Of a DNA stretch of 64,000 nucleotides, positions 1-10,564 are shown in pieces. Every line of letters begins with the position of its first letter. Within the stretch, counting starts at the first letter, position 1. The stretch covers positions 3,095,564 to 3,159,563 of the forward strand of contig NW_019091361.1 of the NCBI RefSeq assembly GCF_001949145.1. The letters run 5' to 3'. Under the pieces are notes generated by a model that worked only from the letters and a program-made list of their open reading frames with translations, searched no databases and was not told where the DNA came from. This DNA comes from Acanthaster planci. Taxonomy: Eukaryota > Echinodermata > Asteroidea > Valvatida > Acanthasteridae. The position numbers and the translations under genes are program-made.

Positions 1-204
1 AGGGGCAAGCTCTGTTCTTTTGGGGAATCACTTTTTCCTTGGAATTTCAAAACGATGATATTCTTAGTTTACCGTAATAATTCGGAAGAAGATTGAAACA
101 GCAGTAGTTTTCCTTCCATGCATTGGTCATTACACTGTAAAACAACATTTAGAGTTTAAACGCGTTTTATACCCACCTTTTCAAACCCATAACATGTCTA
201 TTTA

Positions 205-307
205 AATGTGTTTAGGAAAGTGTTTAAAATAATGTTAAACGCTTTTCCACAGTACATGTTAAGCTTCTTGAAATCCGCTGAGCATTTAAACACATTCCTA
301 AACGCAT
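205..307. repeat. Inverted repeat built on GTTTAAAC-type words
   Basis: AATGTGTTTAGGAAAGTGTT then TAAA (205-228) is matched in inverse by ATTTAAACACATTCCTAAAC then GCAT (284-307), with small differences. A similar TTAAAC-rich cluster occurs at 21870-22165. Probably a decayed element. Confidence 0.5.
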
Positions 308-3300
308 ACCACTAAGCATAACGCGATTAACCATGTTGAAAAAAAGTGGGAACAAAAAGTGTTTCCCAGTGAGTTTAGAAATTCTAAGAGCCTTTTATAA
401 AAGTGCAGTGTCACAACGTGGCAACATGTACTCAGCCCTTCCAAAATTTAACTGTGTGCAGGCACAATAGGCACGCACGCAGTCGGTTAGTATCATCATA
501 GAACTATAGAAAAAGGAGCTCCGTGGTAGGATCTAGGACCTATACCAGCAATAGTGACACTAAGATCCTAAATTTTATTCCATTTATTTTTTAATCTATC
601 TTTTAAGAAAGAGTTAGAATGTTTTCATGTGGCGGCGCAGAGGAGTCTATGGCTGTAAAACCAGTCACGCCCACACAGAAACAAACCAGGCATATCATTT
701 TAATATTATAGCTGTCTCCGTTTTTAGCGCGTGCGCATGTCGTTGCAGCCTTTTCGTTAGAGTGCCATATGGAAACCGAGGGACTGAGCTAGGAATGCTT
801 CCCTTGTAGTAGCGTCCAACAGGTTCTGGGGTTACCCGTATCGTCTTTCTTCAATTATGCTCCAATCGTTTCGGCCGGTATGATGGAATGGCTTGCCGGC
901 GGTGCGCTGATCCGAGCGGGTCCCGTCCTTTCCTGAAGCCCATCAGACGAATTGCTGTGGAGGCCGAGATGTGCGCGGTCATCGCGCCGTGTATCAACGC
1001 TCAGCGTGATCAACCGGTGTGAAGCGACACATCAACTATCTGAGGCCCGAAAATTGTTATCAGTTTATCTGCTTGTATTTTTTTTATCTAATCATGGACA
1101 CAATAAGTCGTTGTAACAAGCCGACAATATGCAACGACGTTGATTTTGCAAGGTAAGTTTTATCGTGGCCGTGCACGATGCATTTGATTTAATACTGCAG
1201 TGATTTCTGACTTCATTAAAATATGCCATGTAATGCATGGTGACAGAATTATGACGATTTTTATCTCGCAGTAAAACAGACATAGTCGACCATGCAAGTG
1301 GTCTTACTGGACATGGTGGTTTGATTCCAGCCAAAGAAAGATGTGACGGCTGCATTTATATTTTTAGAGTGAAGTATACCATAGTCATGGTGTCCTCTGT
1401 GTTTGGTTTGGAGATGTTATTAAGACCACGAGGGTTTCTAGATACCTGCAAGCTCTGGGCTGGGATTGGAACCAGTCTCACTTCACGGGCGACTGGATTT
1501 GTTTTTGGTTTTGGGGGGCGGATCAGACTCATACTTTTTCGTTTCCTCATCAGTGACCTAGTTGGTTTTTCTACACTTTCCGTTCAGAAACTTCAGTTCT
1601 CCACGGTATAAAGAGATGGCACTGGTGCCCCACTTCAGACAGATCTGAAGAGGTAGGAGCTACTCGTAGAAAAAGATAAATATGGCACTGCGACATGTCA
1701 TCAAGGTTTTGCTATAGCCTACAGTGACCTCATTCCGAAGCGATACATATGTTACATGAGGCCGTATGGAGGTCCAAACTGGCGCTTTTCCATGTTCGCG
1801 TGTTGCAACTTCCGTATTCACATCCCTTTTAGTGCATTTTGCTCGTGTAAACGGATTAAAATAGACACTCACCGTCACGCATACGGATCACGACACGCAC
1901 GTGCTTTATGGCTAAACAGTCATTTCTGTACAGTAATGTACGGAAACGGTAATTTCTCTCCCTTTCAATCGGTTAGCAAAGTCGGTAATTAATAACGTTC
2001 CTAACGTCCGTTCAAAAAGGCAAAACCTTTGGATAATTTTAAGGATAGTGACAAACATAATTTTCAATGACTTACTTTTTGGAGGACCAGATGTACCAAC
2101 CTTTATTGCCCAATAATTTTACAGTATGCTTGGAACTTCGACGTTTGTTTTGGTTTGGTTTGTCAGTTGTTCTGTATGATAAAAGCCCTCTATGGATCGT
2201 CTGATGGGATCAACATTTCCCATTTTAACGAAGTGTGCATAAATAGCAACTACGAGTACATAATGCGATTGCGGCTTATAATGGGGTACAAACTCAAGCC
2301 TTAGCAGTTCACAGTGCAAAAGGTTTTACTTTTTCCCCGCACGCAACTTGCGCGTCATTCTTCAGGGACTGAGTGCCGCAATACTACCCACAGCGCTCTG
2401 TGTTTCCTTCTCGAGATTTATGCGGAGATATAAGCCTTGACATAAAAGCGCTACTTCACCACATGCTTTGCAAAGTTCATGCATGTGTTGTGTCTGCATA
2501 GATAATCAATCTCAGAGTGGGGGTTTGTTCGCCCATGCAACGTCGAGTTTTCGCCCCGTTTAGTGTAAAATTATGTTACGGAAACACTGTTAAGATAGCA
2601 GTCGATTTGGGAATATTTTGGTATCACAGTACATTTTGTATATCTATTATCGCCATAGGGCCTACTGGGTCTGCGCATTTCTGATATATTTTCACTTGAA
2701 TGAATGTGATCTACTCTCCCGATTTCACTTATCGGTCATCCACTTTTGTTCTATACCACCAGGCACCTCACTTGGCTAGGGCCTAATTATGCTGCTAATG
2801 ACTGATGCAGATACAAATTTCCGAGGGGCCAAACTCGTTTTTTTGAGGGGGGAGGGGCCAAAATATTTGCCTTTTTTATGTAACCTTTTTGGCCTTTTAG
2901 TGACTTCAAGGGCCTTCAAGTGTAGCAGCGTGAGTGCGTGACGGGTATATTCATCAAAGCAAAACAATGATGTAAGTACATTACTCGGTTTTGTCGACAG
3001 AGGGCGTCGTGTAATTAGAGAATACATAGAGCCCTGGGGAATATAACCACAGACAGTTTCTAGACGTTAATATATTTGTGAATGTAACGCACGTCTGGCT
3101 TTAATTTGTAGACAAACGCGTCCATACTCTGGGCGGCGAACTGCCGGGAATTCTTACTAGAACGCCGCCTCAGACGGTCGGGCGGGAATCTGATGCGAAA
3201 CTGGGTCTCTCTGCTGGGAACTCCCCATGGGTCAAAGCTGTAGAGACTTCTGGTGTCTTGCGGGTGCCCTTCATTGAAAGCCTATAGTAGTTTGGATTTC

Positions 3301-3781
3301 TTGGATTGCTGGTTGGCTGCTGCGAGCACTGCATGACTGACTGTTTACAAATCAAGGTGAACTATGCTACTGATCTGTAGGGAGAATTGGGCTACAGCTG
3401 CCTTCGAGGAGCAAATGCTTTCACCGTGACTGGCCACAGATTCAGGTAATGCTGTTCTATTAGTCTCAATGTGACTGTCAAATTTACGATTCTGTAATGT
3501 TCATCGTGCCCTTAATTAGAACCTACCAATCCCGTGCGAAAGGTTGTGATCGCGTAGTTTAATACACAAGCATTGTTATAAAGCGTAGCCTTCTGGAGGA
3601 CTTGTCAAAGCGTTTCACTGCATTGCGTGAACACTGAACTACTGAATTGGTGTTGATCTAGGCTTAGTCTGCTGCTAGCTATATACATGATACCAATAAA
3701 CAATATGTTTTCGCCGCTTACCCTCTATTGCCAAACAGCTATCTTCAGGTTTTAGTTAGCTTACAAATGTGAGCTTGACAC

Positions 3782-3919
3782 CTGCTTTCTTGACCTTTCC
3801 TTTTGTCCTCCTGCATTCGTCCATGCTTGGCTGATTCCCTGTTTGTTTTGCTTGTTTGCCCTGTCTACTTGTCATTTTGCCTTTCAGAAAGATTTTGCTA
3901 GGATCGACACTTCAGGGCC
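3782..3919 (+). repeat. Dispersed repeat, family D copy 1 (retroelement 3'-end-like)
   Basis: About 135 bp that recurs, inverted, at 61181-61312. Shared blocks include TTGACCTTTCC, CCTGCATTCGTCCATGCTTG, GCTGATTCCCTGTTTG, CCTGTCTACTTGT and TTTGCTAGGATCGA. The right end resembles PLE-type ends (GGATCGAAACGTCAGG in the better preserved copy). No coding capacity. Confidence 0.7.
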
Positions 3920-6900
3920 TCGCTATTTTGCTATTCGTTTTTAGAATGCCATATGCACCAGCAGTGTCAATTACTCTTCTCGTCACCAAAATAAACTGCC
4001 GAGTTCCTGTACTTTTTCCAGCTGTAAGTAGCCGGTGGTAAATTGGTTGGAAGACGAAACATGTCTGGAAATCAAAAATGATTAGCCAATCCAGCAGTTA
4101 TCAGCATTTGAAGTTCGTCACATGCCCATATTGTGACATGCACTAATTGACATGTAAAGAATGTTTGTATCGTTGTGCATGCCCAGAATGGCTTTCATAT
4201 TGTTACTGTAATCACATTACCAGTGTCCACCAAGCAAGTGCTCACGTGCAGCAAGAAGACAAAATGCGCGGCTCGAGCAGTTGCGCATTGCGCAGTGTCT
4301 GAACCTCAACATGAATTGAATTTGTGAAATGTTTTGTCGAAGGCGTTGCCGCGGGGTGCTTCAGAGTAACTGCGTTGAGTTTCGCTCGGCAGACATTCCG
4401 CTGCCGTGTTGTTTTCCAAGTTCGGGACCGGGCTATGTACATAGGAACTTGTGGTAATTAACCAGTTGCAAACGCCATCGACCTTGACGATGGAAGTATC
4501 TACCGACGGCAGTCTTTTTTTTCGATCAAGGCAAAGTAAAATGATGATCTCACGTTCAGCGAATGGTCGGTGAAGTGTGGGATATGGGGTCGGTTTCTAG
4601 TTCCCTTATCAACTTAACAGAATGTAAATAAATTTTAAAGAAGGCTTCCTAATAGTACCACAACTTTCTTTCCATGTGGTCTGTTGAATTAAAGAGACTT
4701 TGAAGTACAGCAGCATGACCTCAAATTTGACAGTACACTAATCAATTATGCCAGAGCTTAGATTTTTTTTACCTCGGTGATATAACCTCTGTACAATGCA
4801 AATGTACATCAGGATCTCAATTAATGAAGTGGGCACAATTTAGTAAGACTGTTGCGTGTAGACAAGCGCAGTCATGAAATTTTGTTGTACGTGCAACAAA
4901 AGTTCTGTTTGACGAGACAAAATTTCCAGATCAGAACACAATCATACCCTAGGCTTGTGCGCAAGCTCTCGTACAATGCGTAGTGCTCGATCCTTCCCCC
5001 GCGGTTTCTCTCCCGCATCCTCGTTCGCAGTTTTGGTCTTCGAGCTCGTAACTGCAACATAAATGCAGATCACATACAGCTCATGTCGTCTTGTTTTTCC
5101 ATATTGGGTCACTGACTCCTATACCTCGCTTGTTCATACACTCACCCGTGTATTCTGTGGGACATTGCACCGTCGCCGAACAAACACTTCGATCCGTTCA
5201 AAGCCTTCGGGTAGTCTTTCAATTTCCCAGGTTTGATCATGCACGCGCAACTCTGAAAATGAGCCGGTCAAAGTGAAGGCCGTACACACTTTTCTGAAAT
5301 ATCACTTTCGTTTTCTTGGGAGCCCCTTATTAGAATTTGCATTCATCCTTTGCAGCAGCACTTCCCCGCCATTCAAAAATGCATACTCATTCTGAAAATG
5401 GCAATAAGTAGGCACATTTATTCTCATCATTTAGATAAAAAAAAGTCAAAGCACGGTCTGGTGGTTAAGTTAAAATTCCAAGTTTGTACACTGAACTGAT
5501 GGGATTAAAAAAATAAAAGGAAATAAATGCATAAATACATGTAAAATGGACAGTAACTTGCAACAAATATTGAATTTCAGGATACTAATATTATTTTTAA
5601 ACAGTTTCCCCCAAAGGTTGAATCATGTTGGTTTAATGTTTCAGCATTACATGGAAAAACATTTCACGGTGGCCGGTAATATACAGTCTCTTTAATTTAA
5701 AAAAAAAAGTGGTTATCACACGTGCAGTCCATTTTAAGTAAAATGAACCTTAATCGGGCGAGTTGTATCAACCTCAGTCAATTTTCTGTGAAGAACGGAG
5801 CCAACAGTCCACAGTTCTACACATGTTTTTCGCGGAAAGTTAATTACATGTTTTTTTCCACAGGCAAAAAAGTCGGATGCCAGTGTAATAAAAACGCACA
5901 TCAGCCAGTTTAGTTCTCGATGACAACAGGACACTACAGACAATTGTATAATACGTGGATGTGTATCAGCGATGTAATTATACCCTTTGGGCTATCTGTA
6001 CGCATGGGCTTGCGCTCGTAGTGGTGTGTCCTTATTTAAATGTTAAAGCATCGAACTTTCCCCCGTGGGAGCGCCTTTTAAAGCCGACGTGACATTTTAC
6101 CAGATGTGACGCTGACGAAGGCAGATCTTTCTTTTTCTGTTGTCAGTTCTTACCTTGGCATGGTTTATGGTAACACGTTGATTAGTGTTTACCTGTACTG
6201 ATTTCAGGGATGGGGGGTGGAGTGGGTGGTTGCCACGGGGACCTTTACTTCTTTTCAAGTGGAAAATGCCAGCTCTGAAATTCGGTCAGGAGTCGGTCAT
6301 GAAAGGAACCCATCCGTGTACTGTCCGAGACTAGCACTCTTGCAATGATTTCCGGGCCCTCGGCGTGACCGGGCATAAGCTGTGTTCGTCCGCTCGTAGA
6401 TCGTCAACAGGGTACGGCAAGTGAAACTCCACCGCGCTACCTCTTTGACATTTTGGACGGATCATGTTGATTTCGCTCTTCTTCCCTGTCTTCTAGTTTG
6501 CAGGGATGCACGGTTTTATATTCGCTGTTTGTCTACCTGCCAGACAGGAATCGATTGAATTGGCTGTTTTGCACTCCCAAGCTTGGCCTTTTCCCCCCGA
6601 TTGATCGGTATACCCTCGGCAAATAGGGTTTTCGATCAAAGTGACAAAATAATAAGACGAAGATATCATCGCGTCGTCAGTTAATGAATTCTTATTATCA
6701 TAAATCTTTGGGAAGATAAGGCGTTGGGAGGGAGTACATCCATTGGGAAGTGCGTGGGGCTATGTAGGTGCTCCAGGAAAAATGAAGTCCCCTGCAGAAA
6801 CGTAATTAAGTAGCTGACAGAAATTGTCTGCCCTGTACTGGGGCTGGCATGCAGTTGGAGTCGCTTGGGTGGGGAAATTCACGCTAAAGCTCAGGTCGAG

Positions 6901-7151
6901 TCTTCGTCAGGGTTATCGTCACGACAGGCAGAATGTCGGGCCGTGTAGTAGACTTGACTCAAGTCGGGATCTTCCGTGACGTCTGTGTTTATGCTTTGGA
7001 TATGGAGGCCTCGCGTCGTTGCTTGCTTTGCGCCCTCTTGTGTCCATTAATTACTTTGAGTTCAGAAATCCAGACTTGATTGACCTGCCAGCCGTTGAAC
7101 ATGACGAATCAGCTAATCTACCAAAGCAGGTAGCAGCCGATCAAAATGATA

Positions 7152-7323
7152 TACGGGCGATTCACAATAGTGTGCTGCCGAGAGTTCGCAACGCGTTGGC
7201 CCCTCACGGTGCGCGAAATCTGTCGGCCCAATGCGCGTGTGGAAAAGGTCGACAGATTTCGCGCGTCGTGATTGGCCAACGTCTTGCAAACTCTTGGAAG
7301 CGCACTGTTGTGAATCGCCCGTA
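7152..7323. mobile_element. Fold-back MITE-like palindrome
   Basis: Almost the whole 172 bp is one imperfect palindrome. It starts TACGGGCGATTCACAA and ends TTGTGAATCGCCCGTA, and pairing continues inward through CTTCCAAGAGTTTGC-like and CGCGAAATCTGTCG blocks to a short centre near 7235-7250. This explains why both strands show similar open frames here; neither is a gene. The borders are sharp. No transposase is present, so it would be non-autonomous. Confidence 0.75.
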
Positions 7324-7364
7324 TTGCTCCGGACTTGTTTTTACGATTATAATTAACGAGTTTA

Positions 7365-7427
7365 CAAGTCTGACTACTTTGATTGGTGGAAATTCCAAGT
7401 CTGACTACTTTGATTCGTGGAAATTCT
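7365..7427. repeat. Tandem duplication, two 31-bp units
   Basis: CAAGTCTGACTACTTTGATT followed by a variable G/C and GTGGAAATTC occurs twice in tandem, starting at 7365 and 7396. The copies differ at a single base that I can see, implying a recent slip or duplication beside the fold-back element at 7152-7323. Confidence 0.8.
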
Positions 7428-7512
7428 CTATACATTATGCAAGATCATTTCGTCCGTATGAAAATTATGAATAAAAAAATTCATGAAACAAACCATACAA
7501 GTTGTTTCAGAA

Positions 7513-7823
7513 AGTACAAAATAGAAGTTTGATTTGTTTCCAAAGCGAAATCTTTTATCATGGATCGATAGACCTTGGTTTCTTGTTTTGTTTGTCATCA
7601 CATCATTCACCAGCCGTTCTGCATGAGTGAGCAGAGGGGATTTATATTTTCCTAATTTATTAAACCTGGCTTGGGCATAGAGATGAAAGGGTTAAAACAG
7701 AATTACAAGCCGTGGTTGTAAAGTTTGCGCCTGTGTTCACTCATGCAGAACGGCTGATAAATGATGTGATCGATACATGATAAAAGATTTCTGAAAGCTA
7801 ATCAAACTTCTATTTTGTAGACA
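7513..7823. mobile_element. Large inverted repeat, arms about 90-120 bp
   Basis: The left arm (7513-7633) runs from ACAAAATAGAAGTTTGAT through ATCTTTTATCATG and CATCACATCATT to CAGCCGTTCTGCATGAGTGA. The right arm (7733-7823) is its reverse complement with small indels; the left arm has about 26 extra bases near 7570-7596. The spacer is about 100 bp. Beyond the right arm lies GAAACACCCTGTACAG, which looks like a transposon end. No transposase is seen. A decayed fold-back DNA element is the best reading. Confidence 0.7.
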
Positions 7824-7920
7824 ATTTTCTAAATGTATGCTTTTTTGAAACACCCTGTACAGAGAAATATAGGAAAAGTGATTAGTTGCTTACGTGTGAT
7901 TATAAAGATGTACAAAGAAA

Positions 7921-7997
7921 TTGACTTGAGTGGGATTTAAACCTACGACCTGCGGAACATCATACCGGTGCTCCTCTAACTGAGCTATCCAGCCCTG
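7921..7997 (-). repeat. tRNA-derived SINE head (degenerate)
   Basis: Read on the minus strand it begins GGGCTGGATAGCTCAGTTAG, a tRNA acceptor start plus A box, and ends CAGGTCGTAGGTTTAAATCC, a B box two bases off GGTTCGAATCC. The spacing between boxes fits a tRNA. The anticodon stem pairs poorly and the T stem has a mismatch, so it is not a working tRNA gene but a SINE head or pseudo-tRNA. Confidence 0.6.
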
Positions 7998-7999
7998 CG

Positions 8000-8180
8000 C
8001 TGGTGGCTCTTTGGAGGTCACAGGTTCAAATTCCGCTCCAGTCTATACCCAGCAAGAAATGAGACCGAGTGCATTTGGTTTCCAGTCCATACTCGCCTTG
8101 GCAGGTTTTCGCCGGGTACCCCGGTATATTTCTCATTATGAGCAAACCGGTCTAGCGTTGTTATTTCCTCTTGTTGCACG
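8000..8180 (+). repeat. Second tRNA-like half and attached repeat, head to head with the SINE piece
   Basis: AGGTTCAAATTCCGCTCCAG at about 8023-8042 is a B-box-like T arm in plus orientation, directly opposite the minus-strand tRNA-like head. It runs into TATACCCAGCAAGAAATGAG (8044 on), which is also the terminal sequence of the MITE copies at 10376 and 57433. Only the terminus is shared; the interior differs. Probably a nested or chimeric repeat. Confidence 0.45.
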
Positions 8181-8303
8181 ATCTGGTCATATCTCTTCAC
8201 ATCTTTTCGGTTGGGCGATTTTGTTTGAGCTCTTTGCCAAATTGTGGCCTAAAAGTAAATTCAATATAAATAAGTGGTCGACTTAACTTGTGATGAAAGG
8301 TGG

Positions 8304-8317
8304 CCAGAAGGTGGCGC
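8304..8317 (+). promoter_or_regulatory. CTCF-like motif
   Basis: CCAGAAGGTGGCGC differs at one position from the bilaterian CTCF core (CCASYAGRKGGCRS). A 14-bp match in 64 kb may be chance; occupancy is unknown. Confidence 0.2.
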
Positions 8318-8442
8318 TCGCACTTTCATCACTTGTACTAGTGTGCTCGTCTTCGATGTTGTTTTGTTAAATTCAAATGCGTTTCACTTTGTTTGCTACC
8401 TCCATTCCACCTGCATTTTTGGTTGTGGACATCCAGCAGTGA

Positions 8443-8600
8443 GAGACATTGAGACGCTTGGTGGCGGCAAACATAACGGTCCTTTTTGGTTCATGCGCGC
8501 ATGCGCGTGCAGTTCTAGGTATGCGCATCAATTCTGAGCACGCGCACGACTGCGGAAAAGGACCGGTTTGTCTGCCGTCACCATGCGTCTCAAAGTCTCC
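8443..8600. mobile_element. TIR element, family A (complete copy)
   Basis: Left terminus GAGACATTGAGACGCTTGGT then GGCGGCAAAC...GGTCC; the reverse complement of the right terminus reads GAGACTTTGAGACGCATGGT then GACGGCAGAC...GGTCC. The arms pair over more than 40 bp around a centre of alternating GCGCATGCGC-type sequence. A partial second copy is at 62707-62775. Overlapping open frames on both strands are products of the palindrome. Confidence 0.72.
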
Positions 8601-10306
8601 TATTAATGTTTGTGAGGTCACGGCACTGGCCCCTAGATTCGCAGTTTCTATTCTCGATTGTAAACGCATTAAATGTGCACAGTCAACGCACGCAGCGAAA
8701 CCTAACACCTCGGCAGCTGTGAGTGCATCTGATGCTTCTTAAAACCCTGAGTGTCCCCGAAGCCACGCTTTCCGGAAAATGCTATTTTTTTATTTTAGTC
8801 CTCGCTGAGCAGAGATTTATCTGAATTCCCCTCTCATAATGCTTCCCAGGGTAGCTTGCCTTTTGCTTAATGGTAAATTGCAGAGTGAGGAACAGTATTT
8901 TTTTTACAATGGAAGGAAACAAGAAAGCGCAGCTCTCTGAAAAGATTAGATCTGCGTTTTGGAAGGTTTTAACGAAAGTTTTCTCTAGTGCGGGGGAAAT
9001 TAGCTTAAAGTGCCAATCGTAGAGTGGGATTGTTAAAATCTGAGGACCCTGCTCTGTGGAATTCTGAAGCTTTGAAGTTGTAATGGGAATGGACAGGCTG
9101 TATTTACATCTTGAGGTGGCCACTTAAAACCAACCCCTCCGAATCGATACTTTTATTTATCGATACTCTAAATTAGAATTGGATTGGATTGTTTCCATAG
9201 TTAATATTAGTATTACACGTATCTATCGAAATATAGTGCGGTTAAGCTTTAACTTGCCCCTTTGCCACAAGCAACCACATTCTCGGGGCCTTGCTCATTG
9301 TGACCTAAGTCTTGGGAGAGGATCTGGTGGTAGAGTCCTGCCACAGTGAAAACGAGGTTGGCGATAGGGTTACCCAATGAAATGAACTCGACATAGATGT
9401 GCCTTGCATACAGTGATGTAACGATGGAAGCCGCGCCCAAGAGGGATTATGTATATTGATCACTCTTTCTTTGTGCCGAAAACAGTCAAAGATTGTGGTT
9501 TTATGCTTTTCGTTTCCTTTAAACGGTACACAGACTTATTCAGCACTTCTTACTCATATTTAAATTCTCACATTTTCATTCTTGTCCAGGGAGGGTGCCA
9601 AAATTAGAATCGGGGTGCATGCCATCAGGTTAAATGCCGCGATTAGTTTCAGCATCCCAAAGTTATAGAAAGACTTTCCGCATCCAGGTGGAGGGCCATG
9701 TCGTTTTATTCAGGCCGCGGGGTCAGTGCGCTACGAAGCACCCATCAGTGCTTCCCCGCTGAATGCATTACGCGACAAATTCGAGGCAGGAGCCGATAGC
9801 AACCAACATTATACTGCAGATGTCGCATTTTCGTTTGTTGTAATGCACACTTTAACGAGGGAGAGTCAAAAGGTGAACATCTGCGGAATGCAACCCCGAA
9901 AATCGAAATTCAGTTACAACCGGTATCATTGTTGGTAAGGGGGGGGGTTGTTCAGTGTGTGTACGTTTGATGAGACCGGTTCGATTTCTACCTTGTGGAC
10001 CACATTGTGGATTGGTTGTTAATTCGTATCGGATGTGGGGTCGCCAAAGTAATTTGTAAGCGTTGAAACAAAAAGCCTCATCATGCGTTTCTACATTCTT
10101 GGACCTGCGAGAAAAAATACACGTAAATATGTAGGCCTAGCGCCTAAGTCAGATACTGAGGAAATCATGTCGGACCTATTGTGACTATATCGCGACGGGG
10201 AGGTTCTAACTATAGTCAGTCGTGTAGTTATTTAAACATCAACGGCATAAGCTTAAAGTCAATACGAAACTTTACTGGTATGTGTAAACTTAAAAGAATT
10301 GGATGT

Positions 10307-10327
10307 ACTGTACATGACATGTACAGT
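10307..10327. repeat. Perfect 21-bp palindrome
   Basis: ACTGTACATG, a single A, then CATGTACAGT. It belongs to the TACATGTA-type words that recur through the window (for example 21192-21216 and 28471-28482). Confidence 0.6.
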
Positions 10328-10375
10328 TGGTGGCGGTTTTCGTAACCAGTCTAGCTGTAGCATCAGTAACCGGGG

Positions 10376-10564
10376 TATACTCAGCAAGAAATGAGACTGA
10401 GGGGTACCCCCCCCCACATGTCCAATCCCTTTACACATTCCAGACTATTGTTACTCAACACATCCCCCAAGATGTCTGAAAGGAATTCCCCAGATTCCCG
10501 CGAGACAATGACCAACACAAAGCAGGGGGGGGGGTTCTCTCCGTCTCATACCTTGCTGCATATG
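10376..10564. mobile_element. MITE, family B copy 1
   Basis: The terminus TATACTCAGCAAGAAATGAG is matched, in inverse orientation, by GTCTCATACCTTGCTGCATA at the right end. The interior includes ACATGTCCAATCCC, CAGACTATTGTTACT, AACACATCCCCCAAG and GACAATGACCAACACAAAGC plus poly-C and poly-G runs. A near-identical copy lies at 57433-57616. It encodes nothing convincing. Confidence 0.85.

Larger units (their letters stand above)
1..7000. other. Non-coding stretch, no gene seen
   Basis: Open frames are under 100 codons, overlap on both strands and show no domain or splice-supported context. Apart from the inverted repeat at 205-307 and the family D repeat at 3782-3919, I see only AT-rich unique sequence. 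Confidence 0.65.

Noticed and set aside
1534-1553. CTGATGAGGAAACGAAAAAG on the minus strand, resembling a hammerhead core
   Set aside because: Stem II could have only one or two base pairs and stems I and III are not evident, so a chance match is likely.
4688-5695. Words like TTAAAGAGACT at 4688 and, inverted, at 5677, suggesting a 1-kb TIR element
   Set aside because: The match is only about 11 bp, and the same word occurs singly at 16640 and 45198, so it is not a convincing terminus pair.
7019-7474. 151-codon open frame, with a similar frame on the opposite strand
   Set aside because: Both frames read through the palindrome at 7152-7323, which makes the strands encode similar peptides. 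No domain or start context supports a gene.
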